This document shows positions 24,187 to 36,951 of a DNA stretch of 64,000 nucleotides, in pieces. Location: assembly GCF_023065955.2 (NCBI RefSeq), contig NW_026623050.1:21038501-21102500 (forward strand), in the 5' to 3' direction. Numbering within the stretch: the first letter of the stretch is position 1; each line of letters begins with the position of its first letter. The notes beneath the pieces were generated by a model, which made no database searches, had not been told where the DNA came from, and saw only the letters and a list, made by a program, of their open reading frames with translations. Source of the DNA: Ursus arctos. Lineage: Eukaryota; Chordata; Mammalia; Carnivora; Ursidae. Both the position numbers and the translations under genes were made by a program.

Positions 24187-24613
24187 TTGTGGCCGGCTTC
24201 TCCGCTCTGATGCCTGGGAACTCTGCCACACTCAGGCACCCCTGTTCTTTCTGTGACCCCAGGGATTCTGCTCCGCTTTGCCACCTGAGTGTCTTTCAGG
24301 CAGGGATGACCCTCACCAGAGCAGATTTCTTAAAGTTCCGATTTTGCATTCTACTGCTATATCACCTTCTGATAGCTGGCTGATGGACGCCCCACCCCCC
24401 ACCGGGGTTTATATTCCAATATATTGCCTTGGATTCACTTCTCCGCATCTCCTACCTTGCAGAAAGTGGTCACTTTCCTATTCGTAGACTTCCAGTAATT
24501 CTTTTCTTCAATCTCTGGTTGAGTTTACAGGTGTTCAGAATGATTTGATAGCTATCTAGCTGAATTCCTGGGACCAGACAAAACTAAGGTCTCCTACTCC
24601 TCTGCCATCTTGG

Positions 24614-25930
24614 AAAGTCCAAGGAATATATATGTTCTTATGCAGGAATAATTTTGCCAGAGGAATAGCGCTCCTTCTATTTTCAGAACACTCTACAAAG
24701 GCAAAGATTGGAAGGGCAATTATAGTTGTAATTTCTGTTGCATAAGAAATAAGTTACATGAGCCAAGCTATATAATGTATGTACGATGTGGTTACTACCA
24801 GTAAAGGCAAGGTTATGCCTATTCTGGCCATTTTCAAACAGATTGGTAAGAAAACAAAATCACATCCACAAGACAGGTACAAAATAACATAACTCCATTA
24901 GGATACTTTTAATTTCAGAGAATTGACATCCTGAAGAAGGTCATTTGAAGAGGAGCATAATAGAATCAGTGTAGCTGGGAATGACTGCCACATCTTTCAG
25001 TCCCTGGCTGAATCATTTAAATTTTCGACCCAGATTTTATGCTTAAGAGTGAGCATTAATTCTAAAAAAACAGTGTTATTACAAACCAGATGAATAACTA
25101 ATGCCTGGCATAGATCTGCTTAAGTAATTTCAACCTAAGATTTGTATTGGGTTATCATTACATGAACCAGAAGCTAAAGCAAAGTTGGGCTTTATAGCTT
25201 CAGAGGAACTTAATAAGTTCAGAAGTGGTGTAGTGATTTTTTTTTTCAATGATTGGTAAGAAAGTTACTGTATGTGATAGAAACCTTGTATTGAAGAGAT
25301 TGAATTGACCTTAGAGTTACTTGCATATTGCCTTCCGAGTTATAAAAGTGCTGTTATTTTGGAATATAATCTTGATATTACTAAATCTTGATATGCCTTA
25401 AAAGACGTTTGTCTCACAAAATGGAAATGGGAAAAATAGAAACTTTTTAAGGCAAATGAAAAGAAAATCCCCATAAAGATATTTGTTAATAGGTTGACAT
25501 ATAGGTTCAAACCCTCAGATAATCAAAACAACTTAAAAGCAAAAGAAATCTCTGGTATCTATTTTGTTATATTTTTTGCACTTTGAAAATAAGTTCTTTG
25601 ACCTAGGAACTTGTAGTGAGAATTGGTGTGCTGACTTTTTCCAGTTGGTTCTCATGGCTATTACTTAATATTTCTGCCCCAATACAGTATCCACTTCGAA
25701 GAACTACAGGTTGAGGGATTTGATTCACCTAGGAAAAATGAGATGATATGAGTCCTGCTAATCAAATTCACAGGATGCTGTTTTTATCTATCAGAATATC
25801 AGCTTTTCATTTATAATATAAAGCATTTCTGTCATAAGTAGAGACTACCTACCTTCTAAATGTTGATGGTCTTTTATTCTGAGGGACTTTTCTCAAATCA
25901 TATAAAAGATATTACTAACTTTATTTACAA
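24614..25930. other. Unassigned 1.3-kb stretch
   Basis: No gene, long ORF or repeat family recognised. AT-rich and possibly unique. Confidence 0.4.
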
Positions 25931-25934
25931 AAAA

Positions 25935-27830
25935 AAAAAGCTAAACAAAGTGTGAGAAGGAAAAGGCAATAATATGTATTTCAGTCTACCAGAACCAAAG
26001 GGATTTTATCTCAGAAAAGCAATCCAGATTCAACATTAGGGAACTTTTTTGGTACTATGTTATATAAATAAGTCATATAAAAAAATCACAATTCCTTGAA
26101 AAAGAAAAGAGAATAAAATTTAAATTGAAAGGCTAAAGAGTTGTGGGGAAAATAAAAACATGAATTCTATATACTATTTTCCCCTAATGCTGAAGTTTGC
26201 AGTTCCCTATGATTGGTAAACTTGGTCTTAGCTGGATGTTCTTGCTGATCTTCTGGGGGAGGGGTCTGTTGCAATGATTCTCAGGTGTTTGGTATCTCAA
26301 CAGATACCAAAAGGGCATTAAAAAAATCAATATCTTTCATAGTCTCTAAAATAATAGGACTAGACAGTCACTTCCTTAACATTTAAGGGAGTACATATTT
26401 CAAACCACTGGTAGACATAATATTTAAAAACAAAAGAGGAAAGACATATTTATTCAAAGTAGACACAGTATCAGGGTGTCCACTATCACTATTATTACTC
26501 AATATTGCACTGGAAGTTCTGTTTGTGCAATAAAGATAAAGCAGAAATAGATAAACTCTCACCATTTGCAATTTATATTAGTAGACATCAAGACATTTCA
26601 TTGGAATTTCCAAAAACTGTAGAATTAATATGACTTTATTAAGGAACTAGATACAAGAAAAAAATGCAAATAAAAGGTTTTCAGGAGAAAATATCACAAG
26701 CTAATACTGAAAAGGTTGTTGAAAGTTACCAAGATGGAGAGGCATGCAAAAAGGACCTGAAGTACATGAGGGCATTCTTTCTATCTAAGGTAAATTCCTA
26801 AGCAAGACCAAGGAACAAGAGGAAGCACTTGATGGCTGAGGAAGTAAAAGAAATTCAAAATGCTTGTTAGTGTGTGTAGGATTTGATGTAATTCCAGACA
26901 AAACTTCAATGGGATATTTTGGAACTTCACGTTATTTTAAAAATTCTTTCTGAATAAGGAGTATACTGCTATCATGAAAAGTAAAGTGAAAAAACAAGAT
27001 TGAGAACTGAATGTGTAGTATAAACCAAGCTATGTAAAAATTGGGGGTAAGGGAATAGACACTATGTATGTTCTTAAAAATATATGCATGGACAATTTCT
27101 GGAACAATACAACCAAAAAGTCTTAACAGTGGCCCTTGTTGAAGGGGACACAGTGCATGGCAGGGGAGGGGGTGTCTTTTCTGTTTGTGTTACACCCTTC
27201 AATATCACTTGCATTATTTCTGTGCCCATGTTGTGCTGTTATAATTTCTAAAACCTTATTACTGTGTTTTGAACATAATCAGTGAATAATTCTCACTGAA
27301 AATATTTCTAGAAGAAAAGCAACAAATATATCTTTGAAATCCATCTGGTAAATATTAGTCATAGAGTATTAAAGCCTATTATACAGTTATAAACACTTTT
27401 AAATAGTAGGGAATGAAGACACTGTTGGTGGCACCAAGTATCCCAGAAATAAATTTGAATATAGTATGAAATCAATACAAAGAATATATCACTAATCAAT
27501 GGAAAAATAGGCGTTATTCAATTTGGAGCAATAATTTAGCATTTTGGGGAAAATAATCATGTAGATTCTCACCTCACATCAAACATCAAAATAAATCCCA
27601 GATGGTTTGAGTTAAATATATAAAAACAAATCAAAACAGAAAAAATAGCAGTGAATATTTTTCAAACTTTTGGAAGGAGACAACTGAAAAGCAATGGAAA
27701 AAATAGTAAATATTTAATTATGTGAACATTTAAAACTTCTATTCATCCCCAAAGAAAAACCGCAATTACAATTAAGAGACCAACATAAACCTGGAGAGGG
27801 GGGAAATCACAATTAATTTGATAGCATTGT
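25935..27830 (+). mobile_element. Patchwork of old L1, sense
   Basis: Reverse-transcriptase-type segments occur at 25985-26088 and 26291-26700 (AGGGTGTCCACTATCACTAT and TTGCACTGGAAGTTCTG are L1 RT landmarks). An L1ME-like 3' portion is near 26930-27300 and a post-RT ORF2 portion near 27440-27830 (ATAAATCCCAGATGG). Frames are destroyed. A 200-bp foreign segment interrupts it at 26090-26290. Confidence 0.65.
26090..26290 (-). repeat. 200-bp piece of L1 5'UTR inside an older L1
   Basis: Nearly identical to 23503-23703, with only a handful of differences, starting ATTCCTTGAAAAAG and ending near CAGGTGTTT. It sits between L1 bases that would be continuous without it. It has no A-tail and no TSD. 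Confidence 0.88.
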
Positions 27831-27914
27831 TACAAATTTGGTAAAATACCAAGACTTATATTGATATTCAATTGAATCCTATATATGCTATGTTTTTTCC
27901 TATATATATATACT

Positions 27915-28273
27915 ATGATAAAGTTAAATGTACAAATTAGGCACAGTCAGAGATTAACAATAACTAATAATAAAATAGAAAAATTGTAACAATACATTGT
28001 AATAAAAGTTATGGTAATGTAGTCCCTTTTTCTTTCTCTCAATATATCTTACTGTACTGTACTTATCCTTCTTGTGATGAGATGAGATGATAAAATACCT
28101 ACATGGTGAAATGAATGAGATGAACAATGTAGGCATTATGATGTAACAGTAGGCTACTATTGACCTTCTGATGATACGTCAGGAGGCGGATCATCTGCTT
28201 CCAGACCACAGTTGACTGCAGGAACCTGAAACCAGAGAAGGTGAGATGGCAGATAAGGGGGAACTACTGTATA
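27915..28273 (+). mobile_element. Tigger-type DNA transposon, terminal part
   Basis: Carries the 3' terminal sequence of a mariner/Tigger-class element: TTCTGATGATACGTCAGGAG, CTGCTTCCAGACC, then GATAAGGGGGAACTACTGTA ending at a TA, the expected target dinucleotide. It lacks the transposase part. The subfamily is uncertain. Confidence 0.75.
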
Positions 28274-30179
28274 AAGGATCATAAGAGACTAGTACAAACA
28301 AGTAAAAGCCAACAAATTAGACAACCAAGAAAAAATGGATAAATTCCTGGAGACATGCAAGACTGACTCATGAAGAAATAGAAAATCTGAACAGACCAAT
28401 AATGAATAAGGAGACTGAATCAGTAATCAAAAGCCTCTCAACAAAGAAAAGCCCAGGACCAGATTGCTTCACTGGTGAGTTCTACCAAACACTTAAAGAA
28501 GAATTAATGCCAATCCTTCTCTTCTAAAATGTTGAAGAGGAATGAACATTCCCAATCTCATTTTATAAGGCCAGCATTATGCTGACACCAAAGCTAGGTA
28601 AAGACACTACAAAAAAATAACATTATAGGCCAATATCTCTGATGAATATAGATGTAAAAATTCTCAGTAAAATGCTAGGAGACTGAATTTAGCTACACAT
28701 TAGAAGGATCACACACCATGATCAAGTGGGCTTTATCCCTGGGATGCAAGGATGGTTCAACATAAGCAAATCATTAAGTGTGATACATCACATTAATAAA
28801 ATGAAGGATAAAAATCATATGATCACCTCAATAGATGCAGAAAAAGTATTTGACAGAGTTCAACATCCTTTTATGATAAAAACTCATAACAAATTATGTA
28901 TGGAAGGGACATACCTCAACATAATAAAGGCCATATATGACAAGTCCACATCATACTCAGTGTTGAGAATTTGAAAGCTTTTCTTCAAGGATCAGGAATA
29001 AGACAAGAATACTATCAGCACTCCTATTCAAGATAGTACTGAAAGTCCAGAAAGAGCAATTAAGTAAGAAAAAGAAACAAAAGGCATCCAAGTCAGAAAG
29101 GAATTTAGTAAAATTGTCTCTGTTTTCAGATGACATGATCTTACATATAGAAAACCCTAAAGATGCGACCAAAAAACAGATTTAATCAACAAATTCAGGA
29201 AAGCTACGTATAAAAAAATCAACATACAAACATCAGTTGTGTTACTGTACACTAACAATGAACTGTCTGAAAAAGAAATAAATCTCATTTATAATCACAT
29301 CAGAAATAATAAAGTACTTAGTAATACACAACACAGAAGGATTAAATAAATTTAATCAAGAATCTGAACACTGAAAGTTATGAGACATAGATAAAAAATT
29401 GAAGGAGACATACATAAATGTAAAGATGTTCAGTGTTCATGGATCAGAAGAATTCTTGTAAAATGTGCATGCTACCCAGGGCGATCTACAGAGTCAACGC
29501 AATCCCTATCAAAAATCGCTGTCTGAATTCCAATGGCATTTTTTTTCATAGAAATAGAAAAAAATTCTAAAATACGTATGGAATCACAAAAGATTCTGAT
29601 AACCAAAGCAATCTTGAGAAAGGAGAACAAAGTTGGAGGCATCAACTTCCTGATGTCAAACTATATTACAAAGCTATAGTAATTAAGACAATATAGCACT
29701 GGCATAAAAATAGACACATAAACCAATGGAACAGAATCAAGAGCCCAGGGGCGCCTGGGTGGCTCAGTTGTTAAGCGTCTGCCTTCGGCTCAGGGCGTGA
29801 TCCCAGCAGTCTGGGATCGAGCCCCACATCGGGCTCCTCTGCTGGGAGCCTGCTTCTTCCTCTCCCACTCCACCTGATTGTGTTCCCTCTCTCGCTGGCT
29901 GTCTCCCTCTCTCTGTTAAATAAATAAAATCTTAAAAAAAAAATCAAGAGCCCAGAAATAAACCATGCACATATAATCAACTATTTGACAAAAAAGTCAA
30001 GAATGTTCAATGGGGAATGGATAATCTTTTCAAAAAATGGTGTTGGAAAACTGGGCATTCACATGCATATGAATGAAATTGGACCCCAATTGTGTACCAA
30101 TCACAAAAATGAACTCAAAATGGATTAAAGACTTAAATATAAGACCTGAAACCATAAAACTCTTAGAAGAAAATTAGGG
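28274..30179 (+). mobile_element. Host LINE-1, sense, left part (ORF2 RT domain)
   Basis: Plus-strand ORF2 from mid-protein (GAAATGGATAAATTCCTGG-type text) through the reverse transcriptase. A readable block at 28726-28974 matches the L1 RT segment around IDAEKVFD, and the polymerase motif region near 29125 reads FSDDM instead of F-A-D-D-M. A SINEC lies at 29749-29941. The element is cut at 30179 by a 7.2-kb insertion and resumes at 37437, so it is a single L1 split in two. Confidence 0.85.
29749..29941 (+). mobile_element. SINEC, young type
   Basis: Complete SINEC with perfect 14-bp TSD AATCAAGAGCCCAG at 29735-29748 and 29942-29955, within the L1 ORF2 sequence. Confidence 0.97.
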
Positions 30180-31708
30180 AGCTTGAGGAGCTAAGATGGA
30201 GAGTAATAGGAGAACCCTAGGGTTGTCTCATCACAAGCACAGCTAGATAAATATTAAATCATTCTGAATACCCAAGAAATTGATCTGAGAACTGACAGAA
30301 AATCTACATAACTGGTGGGAGAGAGGAGACCGCACACAGAGGTGTGGAGATGTGGTATGGGAGAAAAACTTATCGCAGGTGCTGCAGAAGGGAGAGAGCC
30401 CAGGTAGCAGAGAGAGTGAGAGAGGAGCACACAGGGAATTGCACGAGGAAAACACTTCCCCAAAGCCATTGACTGGGAAAATGGGAGGGGCTGATTTTCA
30501 TGAGTTCTTCAATCAGCAGGGCTCAAAGACTGCGTGTTAGAGGTCTGTGGTGTGGCTGGTATAGAGCCATGAGGACACTGCAGTGCTCCTGAAGAGAAGG
30601 CAGGCAGGTAACCTGGGGGACAGACAGCATGATCTGAGGATCTCTTGAGATGCACTGGGGAAGATGGTTCCCCCTTCTTGGAGCACATCTGAGAGAGGTG
30701 GCATTGCCTCTCCAGGAACAAAGGAACCTGTCGGTGACATTTCTCTCCCCCACCCCTCCTCATAGGCACAGAGACACCTACTGAGGGTGGCTAATGCAGA
30801 TACTGGCTGTCTAGTGTGCTTTGCTCCAAATTCTACACTCTTGAGCTCTAGTGCAGCTGTCCCTCTGGGTCAAACCAAAATCAATCCCAGTGCAGCGAGA
30901 CCTTCCCCCAGGAGACCACTGTAGGTCCCTACACACCAGGTCCCTAATGTTTGAAACTTTAAAACTCAGCTAGTCTGGCTGGGATAGAGCCCAAGGTGCA
31001 CTGTACTTCTCCAGGAGGGCAAGCTACCCAGAAATAGACAGTGTGTGAGTAGCAATCTGAGGAACACCTGGGACACATGAGCAGAATCTGTTAGCTCTTC
31101 TGGGAGCACTTCCCTGACAGCAGCAAGCATGAACTTCCCTTTCCCTCTCTGGACAAAGGAGCTGGCTTATACCATTTCCTTCTCTCACCCCTCAGCATAA
31201 ACTAACTTCAGTAAATAGCACCGTGCCAACACTGGCTGCCTAAATTGCTCACACCAAGCCCCACTCCCCCTCCACCTCTCTGCTCTGCTGGTAATGCTTT
31301 TCTTGGGCAAGTGTGCCTGAGAATCAGTGCAATGGACCCCTCCCCTAGAAGACCAGCATAAACTCCTGCATGCATCATATCTACTGACCATAAAGTCCTA
31401 CTAAGCTTCAGCTCTAGTGGAAATAGCATCAGGTCTCTTTTAACAAGCAGACCAGAGCACACCTAGTTAAAACTCGCCACACTCTAGCCAAGGTCCAAAC
31501 ACTACTTAATGCAGGCAAGGGGAAACTCTGTGGAGGACTGACCTGAGGGATAGAGGAGCCATAACACATGCACCATACACCAGAGACAATTCCTGAAGCA
31601 CCAGGCTGTCTGGATTCTGTATGACCTTTTCATAGAGCCATTACTCTCAGGAGCAGGAAACACAACAGGCTTTCCTAACACAGAGATGAAGACAGAGATC
31701 TAGATAAA
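30180..31708 (+). promoter_or_regulatory. L1 5'UTR (internal promoter region)
   Basis: About 1.5 kb, richer in GC than the rest of the element, upstream of the ORF1 start. In intact L1s this region carries the internal RNA polymerase II promoter. It contains several overlapping chance ORFs on both strands, none with a recognisable domain. Confidence 0.65.
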
Positions 31709-32600
31709 ATGCCAAGACAGAGGAGTTCATCCCCCCCAAAAAGAAAAATATAAGGTCATGGCCAGGAATCTAACCAAAACAGATATAAATAATATGCCTG
31801 ATCCAGAATTTAAAGCATCAATCATAAGGATACTAGCTGGGCTTGAGAAAAGCATAGAAGGCACCGGGGAGTCCCTTACCACAGAGATAAAAGAGCTTAA
31901 AGCTAATCTGGCTGGAAAGAAAAATGCAATAACTGAGATTCAAAACTGATCAGATGCAATGACCACAAGGAAGGATGGAAGAAGCAAAAGAAAGAATAAG
32001 TGATATAGAAAATAGAATTATGGAGAGTAAGGAAGCTGATCAAAAAAGAGAAAGAAAAATCTTACATTATTGAAGTAGACTTAGGGAACCTAGTGACTCC
32101 ATGAAACAATAACATCCATATCATAGGAGTCCCAGAAGAAGAAGAAAGAAGAAAAGGGGGCAGAAGGTTTATTTGAGGACATTATAGCTCAAAACTTCCC
32201 TAATGTGGAGAAGGAAACAAACTTCCAAATCCAGGAGGCACAGAGCACTCCCATCAAAATCAACAAAAGCAGGCCAAAACTAAGACATATTGCAGTTAGA
32301 TTTGCAAAATACAGAGATAAAGAAAAAATCTTAAAAGCAGCAAGACAAAAGAGGTCCCTAACTTACAAGGAAAGACAAATAAGATTAGCAGTAAATCTCC
32401 ACAGAAACTTGCCAGGCCAGAAGAAAGTGGCATGATATACTCAACATGCTGAATAGGAAAAATCTACAGCCAAGAATACTCTATCCAGCAAATCTATCAT
32501 TCAGAATAAAAGAGATAAGGAGTTTCCCAGACAAACAAAAACTGAAGAGGTTCATAACCACTAAACCAGCCCTGTAAGAAATAATAAAGGGGACTCTTTG
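31709..32600 (+). pseudogene. L1 ORF1 relic
   Basis: The ATG at 31709 fits the ORF1 start (MPRQ...) but the frame stops within about 15 codons. A second readable block, 31758-31949, carries the DPEFK motif and the start of the coiled coil. A third, 32205-32435, carries the RNA-recognition domain (IKINKSRPKLRHI, then a KILKAARQK-type segment). A C-terminal block lies near 32470-32580. ORF1p is the L1 RNA-binding chaperone; here at least three frame disruptions separate the blocks. Confidence 0.8.
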
Positions 32601-33715
32601 AGTAGGTAAGAAAGATGAAAAGTGACAGACTAGAAACAGAAAATCTCCAGAAACAATGACAAAGCAGTAATAAAATGGCATTAAATTCATATCTATCAAT
32701 AATTTTTCTGAATGAAAATGAACTAAATGCTCTAATCGAAAGACATAGGTGTAAGAATGAATTAAAAAAAAAAAAAGATCCATCTATATGCTGCCTACAA
32801 GAGGTTCATTTTAGACCAAAGACACCTGCAGATTGAAAGTGAGGGGATGGAGAAACATTTATCATGCAAATAGAAGTCAAAAGAAAGCCAGAGTAGCCAT
32901 ACTTATATCAGTCAAACTAGATTTTAAACAAAAGACTGTAATAAGAGATCAAGAAGGGCACTATATCATTATAAAGGGGTATATCCAAAAAGAAGACCTA
33001 AAATTATAAATATTTATGCCCCCAACTTGGGAACAGCCAAATATATAAATCAATTAATAACAAACATAAATGAACTCATTGATAATAATACAATAATACT
33101 AGGGAACTTTAATACCCCACTTACAGCAATGAATAGATCATCTAAGCAGAAAATCAACAAGGAAACAATGACTTTGAATGACACACTGGACCAGGTGGAC
33201 TTAACAGACATATTCAGAGCATTCCATCCTAAAACAACAGAATACACATTCTTTTCAAGTGCACATGGGACATTCTCCAGAATAAATCACATGCTGGGTC
33301 ACAAATCAGGCCTCAACAAATACAAACAGATTGAGATCATACCATGCATATTTTCCAAACACAATGCTATGAAATTGAAGTCAACTACAAGAAAAAAATT
33401 GGAAAGACCAAAAACAGAGGTTAAAGAACACCCTACTAAAGAATGAATGGGTCAATCAGAAAATTAAAGAAGAAATTTAAAAAATACATGGAAACAAATG
33501 AAAATGAAAAGATGAGATTCTAAAACCTCTGGGATGCAGCAAAAGCAGTCCTAAGAGAGAAGTATGTAGCAATACAGGTCTACCTCAAGAAGCAAGAAAA
33601 ATCTCAAATACACAACCTTACACCTAAAGGAGCTAGAAAAAGAACAACAAATGAAACCTAAAGCCAGCAGAGGGGAAATAATACAGATAAGAGCAGAAAA
33701 AAAAATGGTATAGAA

Positions 33716-33738
33716 ACAAACAAACAAACAAACACAAA
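33716..33738. repeat. (CAAA)n short array
   Basis: About five CAAA units within L1 ORF2. Confidence 0.9.
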
Positions 33739-34070
33739 TAGTAGAACAGATTAATGAGACCAGGAGCTGGTTCTTTGAAAAACTTAATAAAATTGATAAA
33801 CTCATAGCCAGACTTTTCAAAAAGAAAAGAAAAAGAACCCAAGGAAATAAGATCACAAATGAGAGGAGAGATAACAACTAACACCACAGAAATACAAACA
33901 ATTATAAGAGAATATATGAAAAATTATATGCCAACAAATTGGGCAATCTGGAAGAAATAGATAAATTCCTAGAAACATAAACTACCAAACTGAAACAGGA
34001 AAAAATAGAAAACTTGAACAGACTGATAACCAGCAAAGAAACTGAATCAATAATCTAAAGTCTCCCAACA

Positions 34071-34261
34071 GGGCTCCTGGATGGCTCAGTCGGTTAAGCA
34101 TCTAACTCTTGGTTTCAGCTCAGATCATGATCACCTGGTTAGGAGATAGAGCCCTGCATGTCTGCGCTCAGGGTGGAGTCTGCTTCCCCTCCCCTCCTGC
34201 CCCTCCCTAACTCCTGCTCTCATGCTAAGTCTCTCAAATAAATAAAACTGGGGGAAAAAGC
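34071..34261 (+). mobile_element. SINEC, older subfamily
   Basis: Head GGGCTCCTGGATGGCTCAG and a CTCTTGGTTTCAGCTCAG body, ending CAAATAAATAAAACTGGG. TSD TCTCCCAACA at 34061-34070 and 34262-34271. Inserted in ORF2 of the full-length L1, so that L1 is at least as old as this SINE subfamily's activity. Confidence 0.95.
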
Positions 34262-36951
34262 TCTCCCAACAAACAAAAGTCCAAGGCCAGATGGCTTCAT
34301 ATGGGAATTCTACCAAACATTTAAAAAAGAGTTAATACCTATTCTTCTCAAACTTTTCAAAAAAATAGAAATGGAAAGGAAATTTCCAAACTCATTCTAT
34401 GGGGCCAGCATTACCTTGATTCCAAAACCAGACAAAGACCCCTCTAAAAAAGAGAACTACAGTCTGACATTCCTGATGAACATGGATGCAAAAATTCTCG
34501 AGATACTAGCAAATTGAATCCAATGGTACATTAAAAGAAAACCATTCACCACAATCAAGTGGGATTTATTCCTGGGCTGCAAGGGTGTTTTGATAGTCAC
34601 AAATCAATCAATGTGATACACCACATTAATAAAAGAAAGGATAAGAACCATATGATTGTCTCAATAGATGCAAAAAAAGCAAGTGACAAAGTACAGCATC
34701 CATTCTTGATAAAAACCCTCAACAACGTAGGGATAGAGGGAGGACAACTCAACATCATAAGGCCATATACAAAAAACCCACAGCTAATATCATCCTCAGT
34801 GGGGAACAACTGAGAGCTTCTCCTGTATGGTTAGTAACATGACAGGGATGTCCACTCTCACTACTGTTATTTAACATAGTACTGGAAGTCCTAGCCTCAG
34901 CAGTGAGACAACAAAAAGAAAAGGTATCTAAGTCAGCAAGGAAGTCAAATTTCACTATTTGCAGACAACATGATATTCTATGTAGAAAACTCAAAAGACT
35001 CTACCAAAAAATTGCTAGAACTAATACACGAATTCAGCAAAGTTGCAGGATATAAAATCAGCATACAGAAATCTGTTGCATTCTTAAATGCCAACAGGAA
35101 ATAGTACAGAGAGAAATCAAGGAATTGATCCCATTTACAATTGCACCAAAAACCATGAGATACCTAGGAATAAACCTAATCAAAGAGGTAAAAGATCTGT
35201 ATGCTGGAAACTATAGAACACTTATGAACGAAATTGGAGATGTCACAAGGAAATGGAAAAAAACATTCCATGCTCATAGATCAGAAGAACAAATATTGCT
35301 AAAATGTCTCTACATACCCAAAGCAATCTACACATGTAATGCAAGCCCTAACAAAAGAATGCCAGCGTTTTTCACAGAGGTAGAACAAACAATCCTGAAA
35401 TTTGTATGGAACCACAAAAGACCCTGAATAGCCAAAGCAATCTTGAGAAAGAAAAGCAAAGCTGGAGGCATCACAATTCCGGACCTCAAGATGTATTACA
35501 AAGCTATAGTGATCAAGACAGTATGGTATGGCACAAAAAGAGACACATAGATCAATGGAACAGAATAGAAAAGCCAGAAATGGACCCACAACTATACGGT
35601 CAATTAAACTTCAACAAAGCAGGAAGGAATATGCAATAGGGGGAAAAAACAGTCTCTTCAACAAAGGATGTTGTGATATGCAGCTGGAGAACGATATGCA
35701 AAAGAATGAAACTGGACCACTTTTACACCATACACAAATATAAATTCAAAATGGATGAGAGACCTGAATGTGAGATGGGAGACCATAAAAATCCTAGAGG
35801 AGAACACAGGCAGTAACCACTTTGACATCGGCCATAGCAACTTCTTATTAGATACATCTCTTGAGGCAAGGCAAACAAAAGCAAAAATAAACTATTGGGA
35901 CTTCATTAAGGTAAAAAGCTTCTGCACAGGGAAGGAAACAATCAACTAAACTAAAGGCAACCTTTGGAATGGGAGAAGGTATTTGCAAATAACATATCTG
36001 ATACTGGGTTAGGGTCCAAAATATATTTTTAAAAAATTAAAAGTCAACACCCAAAAAACAAATAATACATTTCAAAAGTGGGCAGAAGACATGAATAGAC
36101 ATTTTTCCAAAGAAGACATGCAAATGGCCAACAGATACATGAAAAGATGCTCAACATCACTCATCATCAGGGAAATACAAATCAATACTACAATGAGTTA
36201 CCAATTCACACCTGTCAGAATGGCTAAAATAAACAACACAGGAAACAAGAGATGTTGGCAAGGATATGGAGAATGGGGAACCTTCTTACACTGTTGGTGG
36301 GAATGCAAACTGATGCAGTCACTCTGGAAAACAGTACAGAGGTTCCTCAAAAAGTTAAAAATAGAACTACCCTACGATCCAGCAATTGCACTACTAGGTG
36401 TTTATCCAAAGGATACAAAAGTACTGATTTAAAGGGATACATGCATCCCTATATTTATAGCAGCATTATCAACAATAGCAAAATGATGGAAACAGCTGAA
36501 ATATCCATTGACTGATGAATGAATAAAGATGTGGTATATATACATGATGGAATAGTGCTCAGCCATCAAAAAGAATGAAATCTTGACATTTGCAATGACG
36601 TGGATGGAACTAGAGTGAAATAAGCCAATCAGAGAAAGACAATTATCATGTGATCTGATATGTGGAATTAAAGAAACAAAGCAGAGGATCATAGGGGAAG
36701 GGAGGGAAAAGCTAAACAAGATGGAATCAAAGAGGGGGACAAACCATAAGAGACTCTTAATCATAGGAAACAAAGTAAGTGTTGTGGGAGGGGAGGGAGC
36801 TGGAGGCATGGGGTAACTGGGTGATGGACATTAAGAAGGGCACATGATGTAACAAACAATGGGTATTATATCAGACTGACGAATCACTGAGATCTACCTC
36901 TGAAACTAATAATACACTATATGTTAATTAATTGAATTTAAATTTAAAAAA

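Larger units (their letters stand above)
23167..24613 (-). mobile_element. Solitary L1 5'UTR, antisense
   Basis: The right end is the complement of the L1 5' start (CCAAGATGGCAGAGGAGTAG read from about 24613 down). The right part is GC-rich, typical of a carnivore L1 5'UTR; the left part is A-rich on the plus strand. No ORF1 or ORF2 follows on the minus strand: an unrelated older L1 abuts at 23166. L1 5'UTRs act as internal promoters in intact elements; whether this fragment has any activity cannot be judged from sequence. Confidence 0.75.
32640..36432 (+). pseudogene. L1 ORF2 relic (endonuclease, reverse transcriptase, Cys-rich C-terminus)
   Basis: Blocks appear in normal ORF2 order. Endonuclease block 33027-33446 shows family motifs with key changes: GNFNTP where the family has GDFNTP, SRINH for SRIDH, and SKHNA for SDHNA. 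Reverse-transcriptase block 34559-34813 contains SIDAKKA; the polymerase motif near 34966 reads FADN rather than FADD. Later blocks are at 35125-35427, 35755-35949 and 36091-36432; the last holds the C-terminal cysteine motif (HCWWEC). A SINEC at 34071-34261 splits the region. Several catalytic positions are altered, so it is non-functional independently of its frameshifts. Confidence 0.85.
30180..36951 (+). mobile_element. Near-full-length LINE-1 (5'UTR, ORF1, ORF2, 3'UTR), decayed
   Basis: Starts with an L1 5' end (GAGGAGCTAAGATGG) and has a GC-richer 5'UTR to about 31700. Relics follow of ORF1 (31709-32600) and ORF2 (32640-36432), then a 3'UTR to an A-rich end near 36951. All canonical parts are in order, so this insertion was full length. 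Many frameshifts and stops and an internal SINEC (34071-34261) mean it is dead. It sits inside an older L1 of the same orientation; flanks AGAAAATTAGGG (30168-30179) and AGAAAATAAAGGG (37437-37449) look like its TSD. Confidence 0.88.

Noticed and set aside
23502..26290. Segmental duplication of a whole 2.6-kb unit
   Set aside because: Only about 200 bp is shared between 23.5 and 26.1 kb; flanking sequences are unrelated.
30509..30769. Overlapping minus-strand ORFs of 67-86 codons
   Set aside because: Antisense to the L1 5'UTR and in several frames at once, as expected by chance in GC-richer sequence.
33027..33446. 139-codon ORF as a possible live endonuclease gene
   Set aside because: It is an L1 ORF2 endonuclease fragment with altered catalytic motifs and no continuous frame into the reverse transcriptase.
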